From the NCBI RefSeq assembly GCF_002019645.1, contig NZ_KV917374.1:1438696-1502695 (forward strand): a stretch of DNA of 64,000 nucleotides, written 5' to 3'. This DNA comes from Litchfieldia alkalitelluris. Lineage in GTDB: Bacteria; Bacillota; Bacilli; Bacillales; Bacillaceae_L. Positions 53,380 through 61,559 of this stretch are shown here, one piece after another; the first letter of the stretch is position 1, and the number at the start of each line of letters is the position of its first letter. The notes under the pieces are model-generated. The model was given only the letters and a program-made list of their open reading frames with translations, was not told the origin of the DNA and ran no database searches. Both the position numbers and the translations under genes were made by a program.

Positions 53380-53877
53380 ATGGTTAGTATTGAGACTGAA
53401 AGACTTATGTTAAGACAGATGCACATAAATGATATCGGTAATCTAATGAAAATATTTTCAGATCCTATAGCCATGCAATATTATACTTCTACAAAAACAA
53501 GGGAAGATGCCGAAAAGTGGATTAGCTGGAATTTATCAAACTATGAAAAAATTGGTGTAGGGCTCTGGATTTGTGAGCTAAAAGACGATAACACATTTGT
53601 CGGTCAATGTGGAATTATTCCACAGGTAGTTGATGGTGAAAATGAGCTGGAAATCGGCTATTTGTTTACCCGAGAGTATTGGGGAAAGGGCTATGCAACC
53701 GAGGCAGCAATAGCTTCAAAAAATTATGGATTTGAAAAGTTAAGAGCTAAACGCCTTATATCGATGATCAGACATAATATTCCTTCAGTTAGAGTAGCTG
53801 AACGAATAGGAATGGTCTTTGAGAAGGAAACACTCATAAAAAATAGAAAAACATACATATATGCGGTTAATAGATAA
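53380..53877 (+). CDS. GNAT family N-acetyltransferase, RimJ/RimL-like
   Basis: The 165-residue protein begins VSIETERLMLRQMHINDIGNL and contains the acetyl-CoA loop YLFTREYWGKGYATEAAIAS (R/Q-x-x-G-x-G/A form) and VRVAERIGMVFEKETLI, typical of GNAT enzymes of the RimJ type that acetylate protein N-termini or small amines. ATG 53380 follows GGAGAGTGGACA; ATG 53347 is further upstream without a ribosome site. Substrate unknown. Confidence 0.85.
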   Translation: MVSIETERLMLRQMHINDIGNLMKIFSDPIAMQYYTSTKTREDAEKWISWNLSNYEKIGVGLWICELKDDNTFVGQCGIIPQVVDGENELEIGYLFTREYWGKGYATEAAIASKNYGFEKLRAKRLISMIRHNIPSVRVAERIGMVFEKETLIKNRKTYIYAVNR

Positions 53878-53985
53878 GTAGAGAGTTGAAAATAACTGAT
53901 ATAAAATACTCTATTATTGTCTAGCAAATGCCCTTACAGTGTGAATAATATTTTTGCGAATGAGTAAAAAAGGAAGGCCGATATT

Positions 53986-54468
53986 ATGAATACTAAGAGA
54001 TGTTTACTTAATGTATTAGATAAGAAAAATTATGAAGATATAAGAAATTTATATACAAATACAGAGGTTCGTAAATATCTAGGTGGAACAAGAGATGATA
54101 ATACAATTAAAGATCACTTCTTAAACATACTTCAATCGAAGGCGGATTCATACTATTGGGCGGTAAATGAAAAAGCAATGAAAGAATTTATAGGCCTTGT
54201 TTCACTTAATCCGCACCATAACGGTGAATCAGTAGAGATCTCGTATCAATTCTTACCAAAGTGGTGGGGAAAAGGATACGGAAAAGAAGTAGTTAATAAG
54301 ATTATTGAATTCGCATTTGAAAAACTTAATTTATCAGAGCTCGTTGCTGAAACACAAGCTGCTAACGTGGCATCTCGCAAGCTTTTAGAATCGGTTGGAA
54401 TGAAGCCACACCAAACTGTTAAAAGATTTGGAGCAGAACAGGTGATTTATATCATTTATAAAAATTAA
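53986..54468 (+). CDS. GNAT family N-acetyltransferase
   Basis: The 160-residue protein has the GNAT fold of the RimJ kind: YQFLPKWWGKGYGKEVVNKIIEFAFEKLNLSELVAETQAANVASRKLLESVGM. AAAGGAAGG precedes ATG 53986. It follows another GNAT gene by 108 bases but differs clearly in sequence. Substrate unknown. Confidence 0.85.
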   Translation: MNTKRCLLNVLDKKNYEDIRNLYTNTEVRKYLGGTRDDNTIKDHFLNILQSKADSYYWAVNEKAMKEFIGLVSLNPHHNGESVEISYQFLPKWWGKGYGKEVVNKIIEFAFEKLNLSELVAETQAANVASRKLLESVGMKPHQTVKRFGAEQVIYIIYKN

Positions 54469-54562
54469 TGTACCTTTTTACCCCTAGGTATTTATCAGGG
54501 TGGACCTTTGTATTAATGAGTATTAACACCATGGAGAATCAAAAGTGTACTTACTAAGTGTT

Positions 54563-54728
54563 GAATGAGCGGAGAGCCACTTGACTCCTTGCGGGATCCA
54601 GTGGTCTCGTGAGACCCCGCAGGAGCCCGCCCCTGGAGACGAGGAGGCTCGCTCGCGGAACATCCGCGGTATCCGCGAGTGGATCGACGCTCATGGAACT
54701 CCAATACCTAGGTTATTTAGACTTTTCC
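54563..54728. repeat. GC-rich dispersed palindromic repeat, copy B
   Basis: Same element as 26731-26886, with the nested GGTCTCGTGAGACC palindrome and right end GTGGATCGACGCTCATGGAA. This copy carries an extra hairpin CTCGCGGA...TCCGCGAG at about 54652-54679. Small ORFs in it on both strands follow from its GC-rich palindromes and are not genes. Confidence 0.75.
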
Positions 54729-54756
54729 ACCTAAGTCATGCAAAGCATAAAATTCC

Positions 54757-54783
54757 ACAAAAAAAGGAGCCAATTGGCTCCAC
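54757..54783 (-). terminator. Terminator of the HesB-like gene
   Basis: GGAGCCAATTGGCTCC (54766-54781) is a perfect 16-bp palindrome, followed on the minus strand by T7. It lies 12 bases after the HesB-like frame. Confidence 0.85.
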
Positions 54784-54793
54784 TCCCTAAGCT

Positions 54794-55072
54794 CTAGCAA
54801 CAGTTCCCAGTATTACCTAACAAAGATAGCCCCGTCTTATCCCCACTAATATCTAGTACAAGATCATCTGTATTTGGCTTTATCTTTGGGTCAATTGCAA
54901 CAACAATTTCATTAATTGTCTCGATTACATCGTCTGCTTCCGGCTCATCCAGAGCCAGTCCAATTTTTGGTGTTCCTCAGCCATATCCTGCAAAATAGAA
55001 ACGAATATTTTTAGCATTCTGTTCACGAAACATTTCTTGTAAAAGACCACGTGCTTCATCTGTAATAATCAA
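54794..55072 (-). CDS. HesB/IscA-like protein with in-frame UGA at the cysteine position (candidate selenoprotein)
   Basis: Reading TGA at 54979-54977 as one residue gives a 92-residue HesB-like protein: IITDEARGLLQEMFREQN, NIRFYFAGYG-U-GTPKIGLALDEPE, then VVAIDPKIKPNTDDLVLDI and a C-terminal GNTGNCC. The family has a conserved Cys where the TGA stands, and HesB-like selenoproteins are known in some bacteria. A hairpin 18 bases downstream fits the bacterial SECIS pattern. There is a promoter, AGGAG site, and terminator. Start is TTG 55072; ATG 55080 is out of frame by one base. If no Sec system exists, it is a pseudogene by one point mutation. Confidence 0.6.
54940..54958 (-). promoter_or_regulatory. 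Candidate bacterial SECIS hairpin
   Basis: On the minus strand CTGGCTC-TGGAT-GAGCCGG forms a 7-bp stem (one T-G) with a 5-base loop whose second base is G. The stem starts 18 bases and the loop 25 bases after the TGA, inside the 16-37 base range described for bacterial SECIS loops. Confidence 0.55.
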
Positions 55073-55110
55073 TTCATTTTCACTCCTCAATTAATTAATC
55101 TATCTTATTG

Positions 55111-55140
55111 ATTTTACCTGTATTAATGAGAAATTTTCAA
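55111..55140 (-). promoter_or_regulatory. Sigma-A type promoter of the HesB-like gene
   Basis: TTGAAA (55140-55135), 18-base spacer, TAAAAT (55116-55111) on the minus strand, 39 bases before TTG 55072. Confidence 0.55.
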
Positions 55141-55218
55141 TTAGATTGCTCTAATAAGATTAAATAATTACAATCGGTCTCATAATTGCAAAATATTCTT
55201 AGGTGAATATGAATCCAA

Positions 55219-55233
55219 TGATAATTATTATCA
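55219..55233. promoter_or_regulatory. Perfect 7-1-7 Fur box
   Basis: TGATAAT-T-ATTATCA matches the Bacillus 7-1-7 Fur consensus at every position. TATAGT at 55238-55243 could be the -10 of a plus-strand Fur-controlled transcript. No coding frame follows in 55245-55470. Confidence 0.75.
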
Positions 55234-55474
55234 ATACTATAGTTATACAAATCCGTGAAAATAGACAACCTCTGTAACGGAAGCCTTTTATCAACATTAT
55301 AAATCTTCAGGTTGAAGGTCTAGCAATCAGTCTCAGACCTATCAGAAGTAGATTAATAATGACAATTGTTTACTTAACATATACTTCCTTTGTCGTCATG
55401 CCCCTCCTATTGTAATATTATCTCCTACTCATACCACTTTAGATACTATCCAAAACTGCCATATGTTATCAGAA

Positions 55475-55526
55475 TGAGAATATTTATCAATTATAGTTGA
55501 CATAGATAATCATTCTCAATTAGTAT
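55475..55526 (+). promoter_or_regulatory. Fur-controlled promoter of the DUF2325 operon
   Basis: A Fur box TGAGAAT-A-TTTATCA (55475-55489) is followed by -35 TTGACA (55497-55502), 18-base spacer and -10 TAGTAT (55521-55526). The spacer contains a second box, TAGATAATCATTCTCA (55503-55518). Iron-replete repression by Fur is strongly suggested. Confidence 0.65.
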
Positions 55527-55565
55527 AAAGGTAATAATAAACTAGATAGTTGAGGAGGCTTCTCT

Positions 55566-55859
55566 ATGAAATCCCTATTAGTGGTTGGTGCTGATCATCT
55601 CGGAAATATAACGGAAAAATTAATTAATTCTGGCTTTCAAGAAATCATTCACTTGGACGGCCGTAAAGTAAATATGGTTAAAAGAGAAATTCCGGAAAAT
55701 ATAGACATCATTTTTGTAATGACAGATTATATAAATCACAATTTAGCCAAAGTGATTAAACAAAGAGCAAAAGAACAAGCTAAGCCGATTTATTTTGTTA
55801 AAAGATCTTGGAGTTCCATTCACAAAGTAGTAAGTACACTCGAAATAGCAACCGTATAA
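55566..55859 (+). CDS. DUF2325 domain protein
   Basis: The 97-residue protein has SLLVVGADHLGNITEKLINSGFQEIIHLDGRK and IDIIFVMTDYINHNLAKVIKQRAKEQAKPIYFVKRS, the DUF2325 pattern (a small Rossmann-like fold). Function unknown; the promoter with two Fur boxes implies a role in iron limitation. GAGGAGG precedes ATG 55566. The next gene starts 36 bases after the stop. Confidence 0.82.
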   Translation: MKSLLVVGADHLGNITEKLINSGFQEIIHLDGRKVNMVKREIPENIDIIFVMTDYINHNLAKVIKQRAKEQAKPIYFVKRSWSSIHKVVSTLEIATV

Positions 55860-55895
55860 GTTTGAGTGAGAATGGTTTTCGATTGGAGGGAGATT

Positions 55896-56243
55896 ATGAG
55901 TGCTATAGATGATGTACAATTATATTCAAACTTTAGTAAATACGATAAAAGCTGGCATCTTAACGTATATACCAAAATTACATACATAATAAAGGAATAT
56001 TATCAATACGAAATAACTAAGAGGTCACCAAGTTTAATCTTAAAATTAATTGATAAGCATTGGAGTAGTGAAGATATAACTCTATTTGAAACTAAGTTCC
56101 AATATTACCTAGTACTATGCAGTGTTAGTGATAATTTAATTACCTTTTTAACAGATCATTTTAGAGGATATAAGTTTGAAAACTTTATCATCTTTATTGA
56201 AGAATTATACTCCTGTTTGCATCGGGCAGATCATCAGATATGA
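55896..56243 (+). CDS. Protein of unknown function in the Fur-linked operon
   Basis: The 115-residue protein is helical and rich in Tyr, Phe and Ile (MSAIDDVQLYSNFSKYDKSW...FRGYKFENFIIFIEELYSCLHRA). ATG 55896 has GGAGGG 5 bases ahead; the frame is open to 55866. No family recognised. It probably shares the DUF2325 transcript and thus iron control. Confidence 0.6.
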   Translation: MSAIDDVQLYSNFSKYDKSWHLNVYTKITYIIKEYYQYEITKRSPSLILKLIDKHWSSEDITLFETKFQYYLVLCSVSDNLITFLTDHFRGYKFENFIIFIEELYSCLHRADHQI

Positions 56244-56331
56244 GTTTGATCATTCTTTTTTTAATATGCTAGTAATATATCCTTTTTTTTACAATATTCA
56301 TGTAGTATGAATATAGCGTAAGGGGGTAAGG

Positions 56332-56730
56332 ATGTACGAATATCATATTGTTTCTTCTGATGCTGGTTTTAATATCACTTGCCTGTACTATGGAAATAAC
56401 AAAGAGAATATGGTTACAAGAGATCAAATTTTAGGTTTTGGTGATTATTTTATGATTGGACATGGTTTTAAGTATATAAAAAAAGCTGGTTGGTTTATAG
56501 AAATCATTATTAACAAGATGAAAACAGAGTATGTGTCTCTTGATTCAATAGAAAAAGCGGTCTTTTTAGGTGCCGTCAAATCAATGGTTGAATTAGAATT
56601 TGAGTTAAGCATCTTGCGACATCAGCTTGATAAGGTACTAAAAACAAGAAATATTGAAGAATTTTTTGTGATTGCACCCAAGTATGTTGGTGCGAATCTT
56701 TTAATGAAAACATATGTTACTAATAGCTGA
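56332..56730 (+). CDS. Protein of unknown function
   Basis: The 132-residue protein has a beta-rich first half (YEYHIVSSDAGFNITCLYYG...ILGFGDYFMIGHGFKYIKKAGWF) and a helical second half. TAAGGGGGTAAGG precedes ATG 56332, and a terminator follows. No family recognised. Confidence 0.62.
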   Translation: MYEYHIVSSDAGFNITCLYYGNNKENMVTRDQILGFGDYFMIGHGFKYIKKAGWFIEIIINKMKTEYVSLDSIEKAVFLGAVKSMVELEFELSILRHQLDKVLKTRNIEEFFVIAPKYVGANLLMKTYVTNS

Positions 56731-56748
56731 AATGTTATATCAGAAAAA

Positions 56749-56788
56749 TGCCGCCTTAATTATCGGTCTAAAAGGTGGCTTTTTTTTT
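56749..56788 (+). terminator. Terminator
   Basis: GCCGCCTT pairs with AAGGTGGC (one G-U pair), followed by T9. Confidence 0.85.
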
Positions 56789-56986
56789 TGTGCGTTTCGG
56801 TATTTTAAAACATAATAGTTTATATTAGTAATACTACTGCATCATATTTTTTTAGACTAAATAGGAGAACTTTAAAGGTATTAATTGTTTATTGCCGAAC
56901 TTTTAAATAATGATTTCAAGCATTTTGTGATAGAATGCGAATGCGAGATAAAATCTTACAACAATACATTAAGGTGGTGTAGTATT

Positions 56987-57664
56987 GTGAATCAAGACTG
57001 GCAAATAGCTACAGATTCCTTATCACAAATAAAAATTTCTTCCAACCCAAATAATGAACCCGTATCAATTAGTGGAAATGCTGAAAAGTTAAGGTGTATT
57101 GGGGTTGGAACAGATGCTGCTGTTTTTCAACATAATGATCTTCCGGCATACGCATTTAAAATTTATGCAAACGATAAAAGCGGTAAAATTAAAATAGAGG
57201 CCGAAGTTTACAATATCTTAGGATCTTCACCTTATTTTTCAACATGTTATGCGTCGAATGACCATTTTTTAGTCTTAAGTTATGAAGAAGGAATAACGCT
57301 TTTTGACTGCATCCTTCAGGGAATACATATTTCAGAGCAGGTAGTTGAGGATGTGGAAAAGGCGAGAGCATATGTGCGTGAGCAGGGGCTTAATCCTCGT
57401 GATATTCATCTGAAAAATATTTTACTTCAAAATGGAAGAGCTAAAATTCTCGATGTTTCTGAATATATCAAGCCAGGAAATGATTATCGTTGGGAGCATT
57501 TGAAAAAGGGATATGAGGAATATTATCACCTTATAGATGGGAAATCTGTTCCATTTTGGTTAGTAGAAACTGTCCGGAAATGGTATAACCAGTGGAACAA
57601 GTATTCTTCTTCATTTGAGGAGTTTATGAATAACGTAATGAAAAATACACCGTTTAGACGTTAG
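56987..57664 (+). CDS. YbdM/YrzF-like serine/threonine kinase-fold protein
   Basis: The 225-residue protein has a small kinase fold: GVGTDAAVFQH (glycine loop), YAFKIYAND (ATP-binding Lys), EAEVYNILG (C-helix Glu), then LNPRDIHLKNILL (catalytic loop HRD replaced by PRDIHLKN, as in YbdM/YrzF) and AKILDVSEY in place of DFG. GTG 56987 has AAGGTGG 9 bases ahead. Such proteins phosphorylate themselves and other proteins; the target is unknown. The loop keeps Asp and Asn, so it may be active. Confidence 0.82.
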   Translation: MNQDWQIATDSLSQIKISSNPNNEPVSISGNAEKLRCIGVGTDAAVFQHNDLPAYAFKIYANDKSGKIKIEAEVYNILGSSPYFSTCYASNDHFLVLSYEEGITLFDCILQGIHISEQVVEDVEKARAYVREQGLNPRDIHLKNILLQNGRAKILDVSEYIKPGNDYRWEHLKKGYEEYYHLIDGKSVPFWLVETVRKWYNQWNKYSSSFEEFMNNVMKNTPFRR

Positions 57665-57774
57665 TTTTTTTTGAATTAACATGATCAAATTAGGTAATTA
57701 GCCTTAATAGAAAACAAAGACATTCTTTTTTTGTGATGAAGTCAAGAAAGCAGTTAGAAAAAGGGGTATAAAAC

Positions 57775-57957
57775 ATGGGTACTTTTATTATCTGGGTATT
57801 GCTTTTGGTTGTCGGAGGTGTAGGTGGTGTAGCTCTTTGTAGCATATTTGCAGGAAATGAAATGATTACTGGTTATGCAATCATGTTAGGGATGTGTGTC
57901 GTGTTATTAAGTGCGATTTTTTTTCAGTTAAATTTAATGCATAGAGATAAGAATTAA
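57775..57957 (+). CDS. Small two-segment membrane protein
   Basis: The 60-residue protein has two hydrophobic segments (4-26 and 33-52) joined by AGNEMITG, and a basic end MHRDKN. AAAAAGGGGT precedes ATG 57775. It stands alone between a kinase and a dehydrogenase. No family recognised. Confidence 0.6.
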   Translation: MGTFIIWVLLLVVGGVGGVALCSIFAGNEMITGYAIMLGMCVVLLSAIFFQLNLMHRDKN

Positions 57958-58081
57958 GGTTAATTATGTAATTGCAAAAATAGTTCATAAGTAATTTAGA
58001 GTAAAGCCAATGCAATACAAATAGTAAATTTACATATGCTTGTGGTGGATGGAGTACATTCTCTCTAGGAAGGTGAGCAGA

Positions 58082-59044
58082 GTGAAACAGAGGATTTACA
58101 TTACTAGAAAAATATCGAATGAAATTGTTGAATGGTTAAAACAATTTGTTGATGTGAAGATGTGGATGGAAGAAGAAACACCGGTTCCCCGTGCAATTTT
58201 ACAAAAAGAAATAAGGGAAGTTGATGGACTTTATTGTTTATTAACTGAGCAGGTTGATCGAGAGTTAATCAATCAAGCAAATAATCTGAAAGTGATCAGT
58301 AATATGGCTGTTGGCTATAACAATATTGATATCGAATATGCAGCTAAAAAGGGAATTGCTGTTACAAATACACCTGGGGTTCTGACTGAAACAACGGCTG
58401 ATTTAACTTTTTCCCTTTTAATGGCGACAGCGCGAAGGTTAGGTGAGGCGGAACAATTTCTACGAGAAGGTAAGTGGACAACCTGGTCACCCATGTTATT
58501 AACAGGGCAAGATATTTATGGAACAACACTCGGAATCATTGGCTTAGGTAGGATCGGGGAAGCAGTTGCAAGACGAGCAAAGGGCTTTGGTATGAAAATT
58601 ATTTATTATAATCGAAATAGGAAGCCTAATGTTGAAAGAGAATTAAATCTGACTTATTATCCTTTTGAGGAATTGCTGAAAACCGCTGACTATATTTGTA
58701 TACTAACTCCTTTTACAGATGAAACCAAAAATTTAATTGATGAACGAGAGTTTAAATTGATGAAGCCAAATACGATATTAATTAATACATCTCGTGGTGG
58801 CATTGTGAATGAAGAGGCCCTATATAAGGCTCTATCCAAGAACCAAATTTGGGGTGCGGGATTAGATGTATTTGATGAGGAGCCAATCTCAGCTGACCAC
58901 CCACTGTTAAGTCTAAAAAATGTGGTAGTAACACCGCATATAGGAAGTGCTAGTATTCAAACACGAATGAGAATGGCAAAACTTGCTGCCGAAAACTTAA
59001 TCTCTGTTTTACAAAAGAAACAATGTAGCTTTATCGTAAATTAA
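58082..59044 (+). CDS. D-isomer specific 2-hydroxyacid dehydrogenase (glyoxylate/hydroxypyruvate reductase-like)
   Basis: The 320-residue enzyme has the family signatures: SNMAVGYNNIDIEYAAKKGIAVTNTPGVLTETTADLTF, GTTLGIIGLGRIGEAVARRAKGFGMKIIYYNR (NAD site), LINTSRGGIVNEEAL, and VTPHIGSAS with the catalytic His. It should reduce 2-oxoacids such as glyoxylate or hydroxypyruvate with NAD(P)H; B. subtilis YvcT is similar. GTG 58082 has AGGAAGGTGAG 5 bases ahead; the frame is open to 58040. Exact substrate unknown. Confidence 0.9.
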   Translation: MKQRIYITRKISNEIVEWLKQFVDVKMWMEEETPVPRAILQKEIREVDGLYCLLTEQVDRELINQANNLKVISNMAVGYNNIDIEYAAKKGIAVTNTPGVLTETTADLTFSLLMATARRLGEAEQFLREGKWTTWSPMLLTGQDIYGTTLGIIGLGRIGEAVARRAKGFGMKIIYYNRNRKPNVERELNLTYYPFEELLKTADYICILTPFTDETKNLIDEREFKLMKPNTILINTSRGGIVNEEALYKALSKNQIWGAGLDVFDEEPISADHPLLSLKNVVVTPHIGSASIQTRMRMAKLAAENLISVLQKKQCSFIVN

Positions 59045-59090
59045 CATAATTCACAATGAAAGTATACTGCGTTTGAATGAGTGAAGAACC

Positions 59091-59324
59091 ATCACATTTA
59101 CTAATGTAATTGGTGATCTAAATGTCGATACTTCATCTGGATCGATTGAGGTTAATAATAAAAGCGCAATGGAAAATATGGAGATCACTGCTTCCAGTGG
59201 ATGTTGGTGTTACGTTATCAACTGACTGGAAGAAAAGTCAGAGAACCGAATTATTGGAACCATTGGTAATGCAGACTATCAACTAGTGGTTAGAACCTCT
59301 TCTGGAGATTTTAAACTAAACTAA
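59091..59324 (+). pseudogene. DUF4097 (adhesin-like beta repeat) protein remnant
   Basis: In frame 1: ITFTNVIGDLNVDTSSGSIE then VNNKSAMENMEITASSG. The text continues in a second frame, VGVTLSTDWKKSQRT, and in a third, GTIGNADYQLVVRTSSGDFKLN, to a stop at 59324. Repeated TSSGS/D turns are the DUF4097 beta-helix signature. The N-terminal part is missing and there are two frameshifts, so the gene is dead. Its intact relatives often lie beside PspC or sensor proteins. Confidence 0.75.
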
Positions 59325-59345
59325 TAATATATATCAAGACCAAGG

Positions 59346-59372
59346 AGAGCCTAGGAATATAGGCTCTTTTTA
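59346..59372 (+). terminator. Terminator of the dead DUF4097 gene
   Basis: AGAGCCTA pairs with TAGGCTCT, then T5; preserved even though the gene is broken. Confidence 0.82.
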
Positions 59373-59483
59373 GCTATAATTGTTGATTTCACCCTTGAGT
59401 AGACAGTCTTTTATGATATTAATTCATAATATTGTCCAGTAAGGGAAAAATAGGATAAAAACTGGGCACTGGGGGGGAACTAA

Positions 59484-60059
59484 TTGAACCAAGAGCAACT
59501 AGAAATGTACAATAAATTAAAAGATTTACAGGGACAAGTCCTCAAGTTATATAAAGAATATTGGCACCTTTATTCAGATATTAGTACATGGCAATTTTGG
59601 CTTATTTGTTTACTTTTTTTTCTAGGCCCTTTGGTCACATTATTTTTTCTACTTGATCGTGAAAATAAATTTTTACTTGGTTTTTATGGATTAAATGTAC
59701 ACATTTGGTTTAGTTATATAGATATCTGGGGATCCGGTCAGGGGTTATGGGGTTATCCATATAAGTTTATTCCTTTTCTACCAGGTAATTTATCTCTAGA
59801 TGCTGCCCTTATCCCAACTTTATTTATGTTAGTTTATCAATGGACGTTAAAGCATAAAAAGAATTATTACTTATATACAATTATATTATCGCTATTCTTA
59901 TCTTTTATATTTAAACCACTCTTGAATTTACATACCTTATTTTTGCTACATAAAGGAACAAATTATCTTCATTTGCTTTTAGGATATATAGTGGTTTTAT
60001 TAATGGCTAAAGTGATTACAAATGTATTTATAAAATTGCCTGATATAAAAAGAAAATAG
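59484..60059 (+). CDS. CBO0543-like multi-pass membrane protein
   Basis: The 191-residue protein has five or six hydrophobic segments after a charged start (MNQEQLEMYNKLKDLQGQVL). The motif IWGSGQGLWGYPYKFIPFLPGNLSLDAALIPTLFMLVYQW fits the CBO0543 membrane family of unknown function, also seen at 29880. TTG 59484 follows GGGGGGG. A terminator follows. Confidence 0.75.
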   Translation: MNQEQLEMYNKLKDLQGQVLKLYKEYWHLYSDISTWQFWLICLLFFLGPLVTLFFLLDRENKFLLGFYGLNVHIWFSYIDIWGSGQGLWGYPYKFIPFLPGNLSLDAALIPTLFMLVYQWTLKHKKNYYLYTIILSLFLSFIFKPLLNLHTLFLLHKGTNYLHLLLGYIVVLLMAKVITNVFIKLPDIKRK

Positions 60060-60069
60060 GAAATGTTTA

Positions 60070-60102
60070 CAGCCCTCCCTAGTGATTAGGGCTTTTTTTT
60101 TG
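60070..60102 (+). terminator. Terminator
   Basis: AGCCCT pairs with AGGGCT over an 11-base loop, followed by T9. Confidence 0.78.
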
Positions 60103-60232
60103 AAATGAAAAATGAAGTAAATTTATAAAAACGGACTTTGGAATCGTCACCAGTAAAGTCCACAGGTTACTAGACGTAGAGTGTTACGGTTTTTTGAAAT
60201 AAGTCAATTTTGTGAAATATAAAGGTGAAAAG

Positions 60233-60287
60233 TTGACTAGTGACACTTTGTCATATATCATAATATCTATAAAGTGACACGATGTCA
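60233..60287 (+). promoter_or_regulatory. Promoter with twin palindromic operators for the alarmone-synthetase operon
   Basis: -35 TTGACT (60233-60238), 17-base spacer and -10 TATCAT (60256-60261). TGACA-CTT-TGTCA (60241-60253) fills the spacer, and TGACA-CGA-TGTCA (60275-60287) lies just after the start site. Two copies of one 13-bp dyad 34 bases apart around a promoter are a clear repressor site; the TetR gene at the operon's end is the obvious candidate. Confidence 0.8.
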
Positions 60288-60339
60288 CATTGTTCCTTGG
60301 CAGTGTTAGTCCGATGGTTTAAAAAAGGAGAATTTGTTG

Positions 60340-61095
60340 ATGAGCTTACAGACAAATGAAACTGAAAATATGAAAGAATTAAAAACAGAATTGATTAGAT
60401 TCATGATGGCTTATAAATTTGCTCTAGATGAAGTAAACACTAAAATTGATATTTTGAAGCAAGAATTCAAATTTATCCATGAATACAATCCAATTGAACA
60501 CGTTAGTTCACGAGTTAAGTCCCCTGAAAGCATTCTAAAAAAGATTCGTCAAAAAGAGCTTATGCTTTCATTACCAATCATAAGAGAAAATATTCGAGAT
60601 ATAGCTGGAATTCGTATCACTTGTTCATTCATTTCAGATATTTATAAGATTAGTGAAATGCTTGAGAAGCAAAAAGATATTAAAGTCGTTCAGTGTAAGG
60701 ACTATATAAAAACTCCAAAATCTAATGGATATAGAAGCCTACATCTTATTATTGAAATTCCAATTTTTATGTCAGACAGAGTTGAGAATGTTTATGTAGA
60801 AATTCAAATTCGAACCATTGCGATGGATTTCTGGGCAAGTCTGGAACATAAAATTTATTATAAATACAACAATGAAATCCCGCAAAAGATGAAGACTGAA
60901 TTGAAGGAGGCAGCAAATTCAGCTGCTGAATTAGACATAAAGATGGAGAAAATTCATCAGGAAATGAACTTGCTCAAGGAAATGTCTGAACCTGATGATG
61001 ATAATTTTCAAGAACTATTTATAGACAACATAAAGTTTAATCTTCCTAATAATTTTTTAAATTTAAGCAAGGGTCTAATAAATAATAGCAAATAG
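60340..61095 (+). CDS. Small alarmone synthetase (RelP/YwaC-like GTP pyrophosphokinase)
   Basis: The 251-residue protein has the synthetase domain only: IEHVSSRVKSPESILKKI, RDIAGIRITCSF, KDYIKTPKSNGYRSLHLII and VEIQIRTIAMDFWASLEHKIYYK, with the ATP/GTP and catalytic residues conserved. No hydrolase or TGS/ACT domain, so it is a small alarmone synthetase making (p)ppGpp, closest in motif to YwaC/RelP. It is about 40 residues longer than YwaC, at the C-terminus. AAAAAAGGAG lies 9 bases before ATG 60340. A TetR gene and twin operators form its control. Confidence 0.9.
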   Translation: MSLQTNETENMKELKTELIRFMMAYKFALDEVNTKIDILKQEFKFIHEYNPIEHVSSRVKSPESILKKIRQKELMLSLPIIRENIRDIAGIRITCSFISDIYKISEMLEKQKDIKVVQCKDYIKTPKSNGYRSLHLIIEIPIFMSDRVENVYVEIQIRTIAMDFWASLEHKIYYKYNNEIPQKMKTELKEAANSAAELDIKMEKIHQEMNLLKEMSEPDDDNFQELFIDNIKFNLPNNFLNLSKGLINNSK

Positions 61096-61108
61096 GAGGA
61101 ACATTTTG

Positions 61109-61558
61109 ATGATGATGTTTAATCAGGATATCCCTAATTTTGTTCATAAAGAGTTGGAAAAAATCAATGAGGTTTTATCACCAATTACTAAAAAGGTTGC
61201 AAAATATAGATTATGGTCTTTTCCATTAATCTGTATATCCCTAATTAATTTATACTTGATGGTGATGATGCTACCAAGTATTCGAGAAGTTGTGCCAACA
61301 ATCATTTTATATGCGGTATTGGGAGCTATTGGAATGGCTTTAGGTAAGGAAGCAAAACATTACCAATTACAGTTGCAAACTCAAAGTACAGAATATATCA
61401 TCAAACGAATCAATGAAAGCGATATTGAATCTGATCAAATAAAAGCAAGGTATACAAGATTAATCAATGACAATCCAAAGAATTCAATGAATTACTTTAT
61501 TGAATTCTTACAAAAGGAAAATAGTCATAGAAATGGTAGTGGGATAGGAGCGAATTGA
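61109..61558 (+). CDS. Two-segment membrane protein in the alarmone operon, DUF5392-like
   Basis: The 149-residue protein has a helical start, two membrane segments (about 36-56 and 62-79), then a helical cytoplasmic domain (EAKHYQLQLQTQSTEYIIKRI...NSMNYFIEFLQKE). It may belong to DUF5392, but I am not certain. AGGAGG at the end of the upstream gene gives ATG 61109. It sits between the synthetase and TetR genes, so a role in the same response is likely. Confidence 0.68.
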   Translation: MMMFNQDIPNFVHKELEKINEVLSPITKKVAKYRLWSFPLICISLINLYLMVMMLPSIREVVPTIILYAVLGAIGMALGKEAKHYQLQLQTQSTEYIIKRINESDIESDQIKARYTRLINDNPKNSMNYFIEFLQKENSHRNGSGIGAN

Positions 61559-61559
61559 A

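Noticed and set aside
54513-54790. ORFs of 63 and 69 residues on both strands in the GC-rich repeat
   Set aside because: They are a by-product of the stop-poor palindromic repeat; no ribosome site and no copy of the frame in the repeat at 26731.
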